DNA of 64,000 nt from Polycladospora coralii (GTDB lineage: Bacteria > Bacillota > Bacilli > Thermoactinomycetales > Thermoactinomycetaceae). The stretch covers positions 186,001 to 250,000 of the forward strand of contig NZ_JACXAG020000004.1 in assembly GCF_014773435.2 (NCBI RefSeq), given 5' to 3'. The notes below the pieces were generated by a model that had not been told where the DNA came from, did no database searches, and saw only the letters and a program-made list of their open reading frames with translations. Position numbers and translations under genes: made by a program. How positions within the stretch are numbered: position 1 is the first letter of the stretch; the number at the start of each line of letters is the position of its first letter. Positions 17,537 through 26,327 of the stretch are shown one piece after another.

Positions 17537-18787
17537 ATGGCAACTGATATTAAGATGCCACAGCTGGGTGAGAGCGTTACAGAGGGGACGATTGCTAAAT
17601 GGCTTAAGCAACCGGGAGACCCCATTGCAAAATATGAACCCATCTGTGAAGTAGCAACAGACAAAGTAAATGCAGAAGTTCCTTCAACGATTGATGGGAC
17701 GATGACCGAGATTATTGCGGGTGAAGGGGAAACGATTGAGGTAGGTCAATTGATTTGCCGAATTGCACAAGCAGGAGAAGAAACCGCGCCTGTAAAAGAA
17801 GCTACATCTGAAGAAGCACCATCAGCTGTGCAAGAAGATGAGAAAAAAGATGAACCAACTATGAAAAATCGCTATTCGCCAGCTGTACTACGCTTATCAC
17901 AGGAAAATGACATTGACTTGACTCAGGTGGATGGTACAGGTGCAGGTGGTCGAATTACGCGTAAAGATATCTTAGCTGTGATTGAAAAAGGTGGAACACC
18001 TACAAAAACTGAGGCTTCAACTCCTGCACCACCTTCACTAAAAGCAGAAGAAACGATTCCAAAGCCGGTCGCTCGTACGATTGAATCTGAAAACGGTGAT
18101 GAGCACATAGCAGTTGCTGGCGTACGTCGTACCATTGCTGAACGGATGGTACAAAGTAAGCATGAAGCGCCACATGCGTGGATGATGGTCGAGGCAGATG
18201 TGACGGGTTTAGTAGAACTTCGAAATCAGCATAAATCTTCCTTTAAGCAAAAAGAAGGTGTCAATTTAACTTTCTTGCCGTTCTTTATCAAAGCTGTTGT
18301 CGATTCGATCAAAGAATTTCCACATTTGAACTCAGTGTGGGCGGGGGATCAAATTATTCTCAAAAAGCGGATTAACATTTCTATTGCCGTAGCTACTGAA
18401 GATGCACTTTTTGTTCCAGTGATTCATGATGCAGATGAAAAGAGTATTCTAGGTCTAGCAAAATCCGTACATCAGCTGGCTGAAAAAACCAGACAAGGCA
18501 AGTTAGAAATAAAAGATATGCAGGGTGGAACATTTACAGTGAATAACACGGGCTCATTTGGCTCTGTTGCTTCTGCCCCTATTATTAATCAACCCCAAGC
18601 TGCGATTCTCTCTTTTGAATCGATCGTGAAGAAACCGGTCGTGAAAGATAATATGATTGCTGTAAGAGATATGATGAATCTATGTATGTCACTTGATCAT
18701 CGCATTTTAGACGGATTGATGGCAGGGCGCTTCTTACAGCGGGTAAAAGAAAGATTAGAAGCTTATCAAAGGGATTCATCTTTTTAA
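17537..18787 (+). CDS. bkdB: Branched-chain 2-oxoacid dehydrogenase E2 (lipoamide acyltransferase)
   Basis: Core of the complex: accepts the acyl group from E1 on its lipoyl lysine and passes it to CoA. One lipoyl domain (about 1-78; lipoylated Lys in CEVATDKVNAEVPS), an acidic/proline linker, an E3-binding domain (about 112-148, SPAVLRLSQENDIDLTQV), a second flexible linker and the catalytic domain with SLDHRILDG (active His and Asp). 416 residues. Last gene of the operon; the lipB gene that follows provides the octanoyl group needed to modify this protein. Confidence 0.96.
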   Translation: MATDIKMPQLGESVTEGTIAKWLKQPGDPIAKYEPICEVATDKVNAEVPSTIDGTMTEIIAGEGETIEVGQLICRIAQAGEETAPVKEATSEEAPSAVQEDEKKDEPTMKNRYSPAVLRLSQENDIDLTQVDGTGAGGRITRKDILAVIEKGGTPTKTEASTPAPPSLKAEETIPKPVARTIESENGDEHIAVAGVRRTIAERMVQSKHEAPHAWMMVEADVTGLVELRNQHKSSFKQKEGVNLTFLPFFIKAVVDSIKEFPHLNSVWAGDQIILKKRINISIAVATEDALFVPVIHDADEKSILGLAKSVHQLAEKTRQGKLEIKDMQGGTFTVNNTGSFGSVASAPIINQPQAAILSFESIVKKPVVKDNMIAVRDMMNLCMSLDHRILDGLMAGRFLQRVKERLEAYQRDSSF

Positions 18788-18828
18788 AGAGAGGAACCCG
18801 TTTTAGTCAAAGCTGAAACATCGGGGAA

Positions 18829-18854
18829 TCAGGTGGCGACTCTACTCCACCTGA
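18829..18854 (+). repeat. Inverted repeat after bkdB
   Basis: TCAGGTGG / CCACCTGA perfect 8-base stem with a 10-base loop and no T tract; probably an mRNA 3'-end structure ahead of the true terminator. Confidence 0.45.
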
Positions 18855-18872
18855 ACCCATCTCAAAAGATAA

Positions 18873-18906
18873 AAAAAGCGTGTGAACTTGGATTCACATG
18901 CTTTTT
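18873..18906 (+). terminator. Terminator of the bkd operon
   Basis: AAAAAGCGTGTGAA / TTCACATGCTTTTT stem-loop with one mismatch, ending in a T run. It lies only 18 bases before the lipB start, so lipB may also be read by leakage. Confidence 0.75.
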
Positions 18907-18924
18907 AGATTGGAGTGAGTCGAC

Positions 18925-19569
18925 ATGTTTGATGTGCAGAAACTGGGGCTTACAGATTATCGCAAAGCATGGGAATTGCAAAAAGAACTGATTCACAAGG
19001 TTGATCAAGGTGATATACCTGATCAATTCGTGTTGCTTGAACACCCTCACACACTTACTTGTGGGCGAGGAAGTCATCAGGAAAATCTGCTATTATCAGT
19101 GGATGAATATCAAGCAAATGGGATTGAAGTCATTGATATTGACCGCGGTGGAGATGTTACCTATCATGGGCCCGGTCAACTCGTCGGATATCCGATTTTT
19201 AAGCTATATGACGCCAAAAAAGGGGCCCATGGCTATCTAAGAGATTTAGAAGAAGTCATTATAGAAACGATTGCAAAATGGGGAATAAAAGGAGCGCGTC
19301 GTACCCCTTACACAGGTGTATGGGTTGGCGATCGAAAAATCGCAGCCATAGGCGTAAAGTTTAATCATGGTCGATATCATCAAGGATATATTACCAGTCA
19401 TGGTTGTGCTTTAAATGTGAATACAGATTTATCCTATTTTAATATGATCGTACCTTGTGGAATTAAAGAATACGGTGTCACATCCATGCAGGAGATTTTA
19501 GGTGAAGCCGTAGAGATGGAAGATGTAATCAATGAACTGACTCGGCAAGCATTCACAAAATTTGCGTAG
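18925..19569 (+). CDS. lipB: Octanoyltransferase
   Basis: Transfers octanoate from acyl carrier protein to the lipoyl lysine of E2/GcvH proteins; lipoyl synthase then adds sulphur. 214 residues. Seen: the signature RGGDVTYHGPGQLVGYPI, the catalytic Cys of SHGCALNVN and the catalytic Lys in AAIGVKF. This is the true LipB type and not the LipM/LipL type of B. subtilis. The ATG lies about 13 bases after GGAGTGAGT, a slightly long spacing. Located directly after bkdB, its likely target. Confidence 0.94.
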   Translation: MFDVQKLGLTDYRKAWELQKELIHKVDQGDIPDQFVLLEHPHTLTCGRGSHQENLLLSVDEYQANGIEVIDIDRGGDVTYHGPGQLVGYPIFKLYDAKKGAHGYLRDLEEVIIETIAKWGIKGARRTPYTGVWVGDRKIAAIGVKFNHGRYHQGYITSHGCALNVNTDLSYFNMIVPCGIKEYGVTSMQEILGEAVEMEDVINELTRQAFTKFA

Positions 19570-19621
19570 TGAGTCACCAGATCGATGAGATCGTGCATAT
19601 ATATTAAGTAATATTCAAATG

Positions 19622-19656
19622 AAAAAAGGCATCTCCTATGGCAAGATAGGAAATGC
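19622..19656 (-). terminator. Terminator for the miniprotein genes (minus strand)
   Basis: GGCATCTCCTAT / ATAGGAAATGCC stem with one mismatch. Read on the minus strand the stem is followed by TTTTTT. It may also halt lipB transcripts. Confidence 0.7.
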
Positions 19657-19673
19657 CCCGAATGAAAATATGC

Positions 19674-19784
19674 TTAGCAAAAACAAGTACCAGCTGCAAA
19701 ACCTAGAATGAAGATCGCGATAATCACCAGAAACATTAATAAGCACTGACGCCAACTGTTACCAGAACCGCCACAACCCACCAT
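19674..19784 (-). CDS. Tiny transmembrane protein (YjcZ-like), 36 residues
   Basis: Product starts with a Gly/Cys segment (MVGCGGSGNSWRQC), followed by one hydrophobic helix (LLMFLVIIAIFILGFAAG) and ends TCFC. AAGGGGGA precedes the ATG by about 8 bases. The layout (short Gly/Cys head plus one I/L/V helix) resembles the tiny TM proteins of the YjcZ family in sporulating bacilli; the match is by appearance only. A closely related second copy follows upstream on the same strand. Confidence 0.6.
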   Translation of the reverse strand: MVGCGGSGNSWRQCLLMFLVIIAIFILGFAAGTCFC

Positions 19785-19808
19785 ATTCTGTTCCCCCTTA
19801 AATTGGAT

Positions 19809-19916
19809 TTAAGAACCGTAAGCGGTACCACCTGCAAATTTTAGGATAAAGATGGCAAGGATGACTATGAAGTATAGTAAACATGATGACCAGCTGTTAT
19901 TTCCACAGCTGCTCAA
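19809..19916 (-). CDS. Tiny transmembrane protein, paralogue of the neighbouring one, 35 residues
   Basis: TTG start 7 bases after AAAGGAGG. The product (head MSSCGNNSWSSCLL, helix YFIVILAIFILKFAGGTA) aligns position by position with the 36-residue neighbour: CG..S/N.SW..CLL..(F)(I/V)I.AIFIL.FA.GT. The pair therefore looks like a tandem duplication. Probably co-transcribed. Function unknown. Confidence 0.6.
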   Translation of the reverse strand: MSSCGNNSWSSCLLYFIVILAIFILKFAGGTAYGS

Positions 19917-20010
19917 TCCAAGTCCTCCTTTGCTCTTGAATCACTACTCTATATAACTTATGAATCTTTGCGCATTCTGGTAGAGCGAATATCATATGAA
20001 CAAGCATACA

Positions 20011-20048
20011 AAAAACCGTAAGGAAGTAAATCTTCCCTACGGTTTTTT
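20011..20048. terminator. Bidirectional terminator
   Basis: AAAAACCGTAAGGAAG / CTTCCCTACGGTTTTT stem with a 6-base loop and A/T runs on both sides, between two minus-strand miniprotein genes. It would end the 20061-20240 transcript. Confidence 0.8.
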
Positions 20049-20060
20049 TGTAAAATAAGA

Positions 20061-20240
20061 TTAAGCAGAAATCCCGATAATGGCATCGTAAAGTGCTAAA
20101 ACGGCAACAATACCTACACTTAGTGTTAAAGCACCACCAAGAATAAATCCTGCTGTATTCCCAGTCCGCTTATTGTAAAGCGTTCCCATTACGCTTAAAA
20201 TGGATATCGTAACTAATACAAAAACCATTAAGTATTCCAT
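20061..20240 (-). CDS. Small two-helix membrane protein, 59 residues
   Basis: ATG with AGGTGG 8 bases upstream. Two hydrophobic segments (about residues 3-21 and 31-53) are joined by a short basic loop (YNKRTGNTAG); the C-terminus is Ile/Ala rich. No family recognised. Its own terminator follows. Confidence 0.5.
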   Translation of the reverse strand: MEYLMVFVLVTISILSVMGTLYNKRTGNTAGFILGGALTLSVGIVAVLALYDAIIGISA

Positions 20241-20331
20241 TTTTCTTCCACCTGCTTTCTCTCAAGCATCTAACTTTGTCTTCTTTAGTATAAATCAAAA
20301 AACAAATACGATCCGTTACAATCCGTGAAGA

Positions 20332-20424
20332 TTATAGTAAAAATTGAGCACCGGCAGCTAGTGTAGAAATGACTAGCGTAAAAATAACAAGATATACGAT
20401 CGCTTTCACCCAACGTGGACTCAA
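20332..20424 (-). CDS. 30-residue membrane miniprotein, Prli42-like
   Basis: TTG start behind GAGGTGAG. The product is a short basic head (MSPRWVKAIVY), one hydrophobic helix and a short tail (LAAGAQFLL). Length, charge pattern and the SxLxxGxxFL-type tail resemble Prli42, the 31-residue membrane peptide that anchors the stressosome in Listeria and has counterparts in bacilli. The resemblance is from memory and the peptide is short, so the call is tentative. Confidence 0.45.
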   Translation of the reverse strand: MSPRWVKAIVYLVIFTLVISTLAAGAQFLL

Positions 20425-20577
20425 ATCTAACTCACCTCAAGTTTGTATTTTAACGAATTCTACTCCCGATGTCTATGTTCTTTTAAACGATTTTTTGAAT
20501 AATGCAGTCATAAGTGAGGAATTTTTGTTATATTAACAATGAAAGCGTTTGATTTAAAGGAAGAGGTGCAAAACATC

Positions 20578-22230
20578 ATGTCGAATCCATCTTGGCAAAA
20601 ACGGAAACAACATTGGCTGCAAAAAACAGAAGAGTTTGTACAAAAAACACCCGAACGTAAAGAACGATTTCAGACATTATCTGGTATTGAAGTGGACCGG
20701 CTGTATACCCCTACAGAAGTAACAGAAGAAATATCTACTAAAATTGGCTTGCCCGGAGAGTATCCGTACACACGCGGTATACGTCCTACGATGTATCGAA
20801 ATCGGTTTTGGACCATGCGTCAATATGCTGGGTTTGGTTCTGCTACAGAGACGAATAAACGATTTCGCTATTTACTCGAACAAGGTCAGACTGGATTATC
20901 TGTAGCTTTTGATTTACCTACTCAGATTGGATACGATTCTGACGATGCCATGTCAGCTGGCGAAGTGGGTAAAGTGGGGGTAGCCATTGATACATTAGAA
21001 GATATGGAAAATTTATTACGAGGGATTCCTCTCGATCAAGTGAGTACCTCGATGACGATAAATGCACCTGCATCGATTTTGCTTGCGATGTATATTGCGG
21101 TAGCAGAGAAACAAGGAGTAGAAAAAGAGGCGATTCGTGGCACCATTCAAAATGATATTTTGAAAGAATATATTGCCCGCGGCACATATATCTTTCCGCC
21201 GACGCCTTCGATGCGTTTAATCACCGACATTTTTGCATATTGTCAGCAACATGTTCCCAATTTTAATACGATTAGCATTAGTGGCTATCATATTCGTGAG
21301 GCGGGCTCAACTGCGGTCCAGGAAGTTGCATTTACTTTAGCAAATGGTATCGCATATGTTCAAGCAGCTATGGATAAAGGTTTGGATGTTGATCAGTTTG
21401 CCCCCCGGCTATCTTTCTTTTTTAATGCTCATAATCACTTCTTTGAAGAAATCGCAAAATTTAGAGCAGCTCGTCGTATCTGGGCAAAGGTGATGAAAGA
21501 GAGATTTCGGGCTAAAAAGGAACGATCTCATCAACTTCGTTTTCATACGCAAACGGGCGGATCAACTTTAACTGCACAACAACCGGATAACAACATTGTA
21601 AGGGTCACATTACAAGCGATGGCGGCTGTTTTAGGTGGTACACAAAGTTTGCATACGAATGCGCGTGATGAAGCATTAGCACTACCTACTGAAGAGTCGG
21701 CGCGTATCGCTTTACGTACGCAACAAATCATTGCGCATGAAAGTGGGGTGACAGATACGGTTGACCCATTAGGAGGATCCTACTATGTGGAAAGTTTGAC
21801 CGATCAAATCGAGGCAGAAGCATTAGCTTACATTCAAAAAATAGATGAATTAGGTGGTGCTGTAGGAGCAGTAGAGCAGGGCTATATGCAACGAGAAATT
21901 CAGCGAACAGCATTGGAAACACAGCGTAAAATTGAAAGTGAAGAAGAGATTGTGGTGGGTCTTAATAAATTTCGTTTAGCGCATGAGAAAGAGCCTGATT
22001 TAATGAAAATCGATAGCGCATTAGCAGAACGTCAAATCAAACAACTTCATGCAATCAGACAGAGGCGTAATCAGCAAGATGTGAATCAGAAATTAAGTGC
22101 TTTGAAACAAGCAGCACAAGGTTCCGAAAACCTCATGCCTTTTATTTTGGAAGCTGTAAAAAGCTATGCAACTGTAGGAGAGATTAGTCATAGTTTGCGG
22201 GATATATTTGGTGAATACCGTATTATTTAA
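20578..22230 (+). CDS. mutB: Methylmalonyl-CoA mutase, large (catalytic) subunit
   Basis: Interconverts (R)-methylmalonyl-CoA and succinyl-CoA by a B12 radical mechanism. This protein has only the substrate-binding TIM-barrel part (about 550 residues; [62 protein letters not shown]). The B12-binding domain is encoded by the next gene, the split layout known from archaea and some bacteria. The frame opens at 20539, but its ATG lacks a spaced ribosome binding site. The ATG at 20578 has GGAAGAGGTG 9 bases upstream, so I use that. Confidence 0.93.
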   Translation: MSNPSWQKRKQHWLQKTEEFVQKTPERKERFQTLSGIEVDRLYTPTEVTEEISTKIGLPGEYPYTRGIRPTMYRNRFWTMRQYAGFGSATETNKRFRYLLEQGQTGLSVAFDLPTQIGYDSDDAMSAGEVGKVGVAIDTLEDMENLLRGIPLDQVSTSMTINAPASILLAMYIAVAEKQGVEKEAIRGTIQNDILKEYIARGTYIFPPTPSMRLITDIFAYCQQHVPNFNTISISGYHIREAGSTAVQEVAFTLANGIAYVQAAMDKGLDVDQFAPRLSFFFNAHNHFFEEIAKFRAARRIWAKVMKERFRAKKERSHQLRFHTQTGGSTLTAQQPDNNIVRVTLQAMAAVLGGTQSLHTNARDEALALPTEESARIALRTQQIIAHESGVTDTVDPLGGSYYVESLTDQIEAEALAYIQKIDELGGAVGAVEQGYMQREIQRTALETQRKIESEEEIVVGLNKFRLAHEKEPDLMKIDSALAERQIKQLHAIRQRRNQQDVNQKLSALKQAAQGSENLMPFILEAVKSYATVGEISHSLRDIFGEYRII

Positions 22231-22245
22231 TAGAGGAGCGTTTAC

Positions 22246-22677
22246 ATGTTACCTATTCGTGTACTAGTTGCAAAGCCTGGTCTTGACGGACATGATCGTG
22301 GAGCATTAATTATTGCGCAAGCATTACGTGATGAAGGAATGGAAGTAATCTATACAGGGCTTAGACAATCGCCTGCTCAAATCGTAGCCACTGCTATTCA
22401 AGAAGATGTTGAAGTGATTGGTCTGTCTTGCTTATCGGGTGCTCACAATGATTTATTTCCAGAAGTGATGCGTTTATTAAAAGCGCAAGGTGTAAATGAT
22501 ATGATCGTAGTAGGTGGAGGTGTGATCCCTCAATCGGATATTCCTTTTCTAAAAGAGCATGGAATCGCTGCTATATTTACTCCCGGTACAACAACGAAAG
22601 AAACAGCCGATTTTATTCGTGTAGCAGTGAAAAAACTTAGAGAGGAGCCCATAAATGAGTCAGATTCAAAAAATTAG
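22246..22677 (+). CDS. Methylmalonyl-CoA mutase, small B12-binding subunit
   Basis: 143-residue stand-alone cobalamin-binding domain. The B12 signature DxHxxG is seen in KPGLDGHDRGALI (the His replaces the lower dimethylbenzimidazole ligand), followed by SLCxxxxH-like LSCLSGAHNDLFPEV and the GGGVIP loop. It pairs with the large subunit encoded 15 bases upstream to make the active mutase. The end overlaps the epimerase gene by 23 bases, which suggests coupled translation. Confidence 0.93.
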   Translation: MLPIRVLVAKPGLDGHDRGALIIAQALRDEGMEVIYTGLRQSPAQIVATAIQEDVEVIGLSCLSGAHNDLFPEVMRLLKAQGVNDMIVVGGGVIPQSDIPFLKEHGIAAIFTPGTTTKETADFIRVAVKKLREEPINESDSKN

Positions 22678-23077
22678 TCATATTGGAATTGCAGTAAAAA
22701 ATCTTAATGATGCCATTAATTGGTATACAAATGTGCTGGGTCTGCCGTTAGAAGGGATAGAAGAAGTTGAAAGTGAGCGGGTTCGGGCCGCTTTTCTCAA
22801 AATAGGAGAAAGCCGTATTGAGTTATTGGAACCGATGACCGAAGAGAGTGTCATTGCTCATTTTATAAATAAGCAAGGTGAAGGGATACACCATATTGCA
22901 TTTGAAGTAATGGATTTAAAAATGAGATTAAGCGACTTGGAACAGAAAGGGGTTAGGTTGATCCATACTGAACCTAAACAAGGAGCCCATCACATGGATA
23001 TTGCCTTCTTGCATCCAAAATCAACTGGCGGCGTCTTACTCGAATTGTGTCAACCACAAGCAGATGGGAAGGAGTAG
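22655..23077 (+). CDS. mce: Methylmalonyl-CoA epimerase
   Basis: Vicinal-oxygen-chelate metalloenzyme that converts (S)- to (R)-methylmalonyl-CoA. 140 residues with two beta-alpha-beta-beta-beta modules. Likely metal ligands: His in ISHIGIAVKNL, His in GIHHIAFEV and Glu in GGVLLELCQ. It overlaps the upstream mutase small-subunit gene. B. subtilis has a related gene, yqjC, at the corresponding place. Confidence 0.9.
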   Translation: MSQIQKISHIGIAVKNLNDAINWYTNVLGLPLEGIEEVESERVRAAFLKIGESRIELLEPMTEESVIAHFINKQGEGIHHIAFEVMDLKMRLSDLEQKGVRLIHTEPKQGAHHMDIAFLHPKSTGGVLLELCQPQADGKE

Positions 23078-23083
23078 ATCAAT

Positions 23084-24631
23084 GTGAATATGTATGCAAA
23101 GCTGAATCAATATTATGATAAAAAAAGTAAAATTGAAGATGGAGGTGGTTCTGACAAAATCAAAGCGCAGCACCATAAAGGAAAATTAACAGCGCGCGAA
23201 CGTATTGATCTCTTGCTCGATTCGGGCTCATTTGTAGAACTTAATGCGTTTGTAGAGCATCGCGCTACCCATTTTGGAATGGATGAAGTAGAGGCCCCTG
23301 GTGAAGGTGTTATCACCGGCTATGGAAAGGTTCATGGTCGTCTTGTTTATGTGTTTGCTCAAGATTTTACCGTTTTTGGTGGTGCACTAGGTGAAATGCA
23401 TGCACTAAAAATTGCACGCATAATGGATTTGGCTGCGAAGAATGGAGCACCTATGATTGGGCTAAACGATTCAGGAGGAGCACGTATCCAAGAAGGTGTC
23501 GCTTCACTAGATGGTTATGGTCATGTTTTTTACCGTAATAGTATTTATTCAGGTGTTATTCCCCAAATTTCGGTCATCATGGGGCCATGTGCAGGTGGAG
23601 CAGTATATTCTCCGGCGATCACTGATTTTGTCTTCATGGTAGAAAAAACAAGTCAAATGTTTATTACAGGTCCGAAAGTGATCGAAACGGTAACCAAAGA
23701 AAAAATATCTGCTGAGGACTTAGGTGGTGCTCACGTTCATGCTTCAAAAAGTGGGAATGCCCATTTTATTGCAGAGAGTGAACCGCTCATATTGGAAGAA
23801 GTGCGACGCCTTCTTCAGTTTCTACCCCAAAATCATACGGAAAAACCACCTGTTGTATTTTCTGCTCAGTCAAGTGATTGGATGGAAGAGTTGGCAGAAG
23901 TTGTCCCTGAAGAAGCAACGAAAGTATATGATGTACGTCAACTTCTCCATCTCATTGTTGATGAGGGGGATTTTATGGAGGTACATCCTCACTTTGCACG
24001 AAACATTGTGGTTGGATTTGGACGTGTTGAAGGGCACGCTGTCGGGTTTGTTGCCAATCAACCTAAAATGATGGCAGGTAGCCTAGATATCGATTCCTCA
24101 GATAAGTTAAGTCGCTTTATTCGTTTTTGTGACTGCTTTAATATTCCGATCGTCACCTTTGTAGATGTAACGGGCTTTTTTCCAGGTGTAAATCAAGAAC
24201 ATGGTGGTATTATTCGTCATGGCGCCAAAATTTTATATGCCTATTCAGAAGCAACCGTGCCCAAAATCACAGTTATTACAAGAAAAGCATTTGGAGGGGC
24301 TTATGTCGCACTAAATAGTAAATCGATTGGAGCCGATTTAGTGTATGCATGGCCTAGTGCAGAAGTGGCAGTAATGGGTGCAGAAGGTGCTGCGAATATT
24401 ATTTTTAACCGTGAAATTCAAAATAGTGAAGATCCAGAAGAAATGCGAAAGAAAAAAATTGAAAACTATAAAGATAAATTTTCTAATCCGTATGTAGCGG
24501 CATCTTACGGTATGGTTGATGATATCATTGACCCACGTGAGACGAGACAAAAGTTAGCGGCCGGATTGGAAATGCTTCGCAATAAACAAGAAGTTCGTCC
24601 AGCTAAAAAGCATGGCAACATCCCTTTATAA
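23084..24631 (+). CDS. Acyl-CoA carboxyltransferase beta subunit (propionyl-/methylmalonyl-CoA type)
   Basis: 515 residues, like PccB/MmdA and B. subtilis YqjD: exchanges CO2 between carboxybiotin and propionyl-CoA to give (S)-methylmalonyl-CoA. Seen: KLTARERIDLLLD, FAQDFTVFGGALGE, the first oxyanion hole GGARIQEGV and the second at RKAFGGAYVALNSK, with FVDVTGFFPGVNQE. No biotin carboxylase or biotin carrier gene is adjacent, so the partner subunits must be elsewhere. With the epimerase and mutase it completes propionyl-CoA to succinyl-CoA. GTG start with GGAAGGAG upstream. Confidence 0.9.
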   Translation: MNMYAKLNQYYDKKSKIEDGGGSDKIKAQHHKGKLTARERIDLLLDSGSFVELNAFVEHRATHFGMDEVEAPGEGVITGYGKVHGRLVYVFAQDFTVFGGALGEMHALKIARIMDLAAKNGAPMIGLNDSGGARIQEGVASLDGYGHVFYRNSIYSGVIPQISVIMGPCAGGAVYSPAITDFVFMVEKTSQMFITGPKVIETVTKEKISAEDLGGAHVHASKSGNAHFIAESEPLILEEVRRLLQFLPQNHTEKPPVVFSAQSSDWMEELAEVVPEEATKVYDVRQLLHLIVDEGDFMEVHPHFARNIVVGFGRVEGHAVGFVANQPKMMAGSLDIDSSDKLSRFIRFCDCFNIPIVTFVDVTGFFPGVNQEHGGIIRHGAKILYAYSEATVPKITVITRKAFGGAYVALNSKSIGADLVYAWPSAEVAVMGAEGAANIIFNREIQNSEDPEEMRKKKIENYKDKFSNPYVAASYGMVDDIIDPRETRQKLAAGLEMLRNKQEVRPAKKHGNIPL

Positions 24632-24647
24632 AATGGAGGTTACAGAG

Positions 24648-25136
24648 ATGACTCAGCATGTACAAGCGGCACTCATTCGATCTCTAACAGGAGAGGGTGC
24701 GCATGTGGATAGCAGAGATGCTTTATTAGCCCTCTCACCTGAGCTTGCAGGCAGACCTATCGAGGGGAATGCGTTCACGATTTTTCAAATCACAGATCAT
24801 ATGATATACTGGCAAGAATATTGGGCGAAGTGGATGGAAGGCGAGGCCCCTCCCTTACCAAAAAGGGCTATTGATAGCTTTTCAACCCAAGTTGCACCTT
24901 CTGATCAAACAGAGTGGGACAACCTAGTTGACACCTTTCATCAGGGGGTAAAACGAGCAATCGCCTATGCAAATTCAAAGTCCTTATTTGAGCCGATTCC
25001 ACAAAAACCTAAATATACATATTATGAGTTTTTACAATGGACTGCCACGCATAATAGCTACCATTTGGGGCAAATCGTTGTACTACGACGAATGTTAGAC
25101 GCCTGGCCTTCGCCTAGCGGTGGAGAAACCTGGTAG
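24648..25136 (+). CDS. DinB/YfiT-like putative metalloprotein
   Basis: 162 residues predicted as a four-helix bundle. It has the DinB-type metal triad: His in ITDHMIYWQEYW and two His in ATHNSYHLGQIVVLRR. Family members are putative thiol- or hydrolase-type metalloenzymes of mostly unknown role. The frame is open from 24612, overlapping the previous gene; the ATG at 24648 lies 7 bases after TGGAGGT and is chosen. Co-directional between the carboxyltransferase and peptidase genes. Confidence 0.8.
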   Translation: MTQHVQAALIRSLTGEGAHVDSRDALLALSPELAGRPIEGNAFTIFQITDHMIYWQEYWAKWMEGEAPPLPKRAIDSFSTQVAPSDQTEWDNLVDTFHQGVKRAIAYANSKSLFEPIPQKPKYTYYEFLQWTATHNSYHLGQIVVLRRMLDAWPSPSGGETW

Positions 25137-25160
25137 GTGAATACTTATGGGGGAATGAAA

Positions 25161-26288
25161 ATGGTAAATGAAAAACGTATTTTAGAAGAGTTTATCGAAC
25201 TCGTTAAAACGGATAGTGAAACGAAAGAAGAGCGTATCATTGCAGACTTGTTAACGCATAAATTGCGTGCGCTTGGGTTTGATGTAATCGAAGATGACTC
25301 GGCTGAAATTACAGGGCATGGTGCGGGTAATCTAATTGCGACTTTACCTGGCACATTGCTGGAAGCGCCTACAATATATTTCACTTGTCACATGGACACC
25401 GTTACACCTGGTAAGGGGATTAAACCATCCATTCAAGATGGGTACATCGTGTCTGATGGTACGACGATATTAGGTAGTGATGATAAAGCTGGTTTAGCTG
25501 CACTTTTTGAAGCAATTAAGATTATTAAAGAAGAAAATATTGCGCACGGCACGCTTCAACTGGTGATTACAGCGGGTGAGGAGTCTGGTTTAATGGGAGC
25601 ACGTCAATTAAAACGAGAATTGATTGAAGCTTCTTTTGGCTTTGCCCTTGACTCAAATGGACCAGTTGGAGAAATTATTACATCAGCTCCGTCCCAAGTG
25701 AAATTACTTGCTACCATACATGGCAAAGCTGCTCATGCGGGGGTAAACCCCGAAGATGGGATTAGTGCTATCCAGGTTGCGAGCCGTGCCATCTCTAAAA
25801 TGCCGTTAGGGCGTATCGATGAAGAGACAACGGCTAACATCGGTCGTTTTGAAGGTGGAACTGCTACCAATGTCGTGACAGAACGTGTGGAGATTTTAGC
25901 AGAAGCACGTAGTCGTAATCCGGAGAAGTTAAATAAGCAAGTAGATGCGATGAAAAAGGCTTTCCAAGATGCAGCTCAAGCATATGGTGCACGCATTGAT
26001 GTGGAAACGAACGTTTTATATCCAGGATATCATTTTAACGAAGAAGACCAGGTCGTACAAATTGCGATAGAAGCGGTTAAGAAAACAGGAAGAACACCAC
26101 AGATTGGTTCAAGTGGTGGTGGTAGTGATGCAAATGTGATTGCGGGTCTCGGGATTCCAACTGTTAACATGGGCATCGGGTATGAATTTATTCACACAAC
26201 GAAAGAACGTATGCCACTGGCTGAATTATATAAAGCGGCTGAATTAACCGTATCTTTGATTCGTGAATCTGCTCATATCAAAGGATAA
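25161..26288 (+). CDS. M20 family peptidase (tripeptidase T-like, YqjE)
   Basis: Two-zinc cytoplasmic aminopeptidase. Seen: the zinc-site motif FTCHMDTVTPG, LGSDDKAGLAALFEA with the bridging Asp, the catalytic GEESGLMGAR, ALDSNGPVGEI, and a C-terminal HTTKERMP-type His. A dimerisation domain sits between about 180 and 290. The B. subtilis counterpart yqjE follows yqjD in the same order. The frame opens at 25137 (GTG), but GGGGGA with 6-base spacing points to the ATG at 25161, giving 375 residues. Confidence 0.88.
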   Translation: MVNEKRILEEFIELVKTDSETKEERIIADLLTHKLRALGFDVIEDDSAEITGHGAGNLIATLPGTLLEAPTIYFTCHMDTVTPGKGIKPSIQDGYIVSDGTTILGSDDKAGLAALFEAIKIIKEENIAHGTLQLVITAGEESGLMGARQLKRELIEASFGFALDSNGPVGEIITSAPSQVKLLATIHGKAAHAGVNPEDGISAIQVASRAISKMPLGRIDEETTANIGRFEGGTATNVVTERVEILAEARSRNPEKLNKQVDAMKKAFQDAAQAYGARIDVETNVLYPGYHFNEEDQVVQIAIEAVKKTGRTPQIGSSGGGSDANVIAGLGIPTVNMGIGYEFIHTTKERMPLAELYKAAELTVSLIRESAHIKG

Positions 26289-26296
26289 TGAAGAGA

Positions 26297-26327
26297 AAGG
26301 CTCTGCCATTATTTATCGTAGAGCCTT
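26297..26327. terminator. Bidirectional terminator between peptidase and mciZ-like ORF
   Basis: AAGGCTCT / AGAGCCTT stem. TTATT follows on the plus strand and TTTCTCTTC on the minus strand. One arm lies just past the stop of the minus-strand ORF and the other inside its last codons. Confidence 0.65.
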
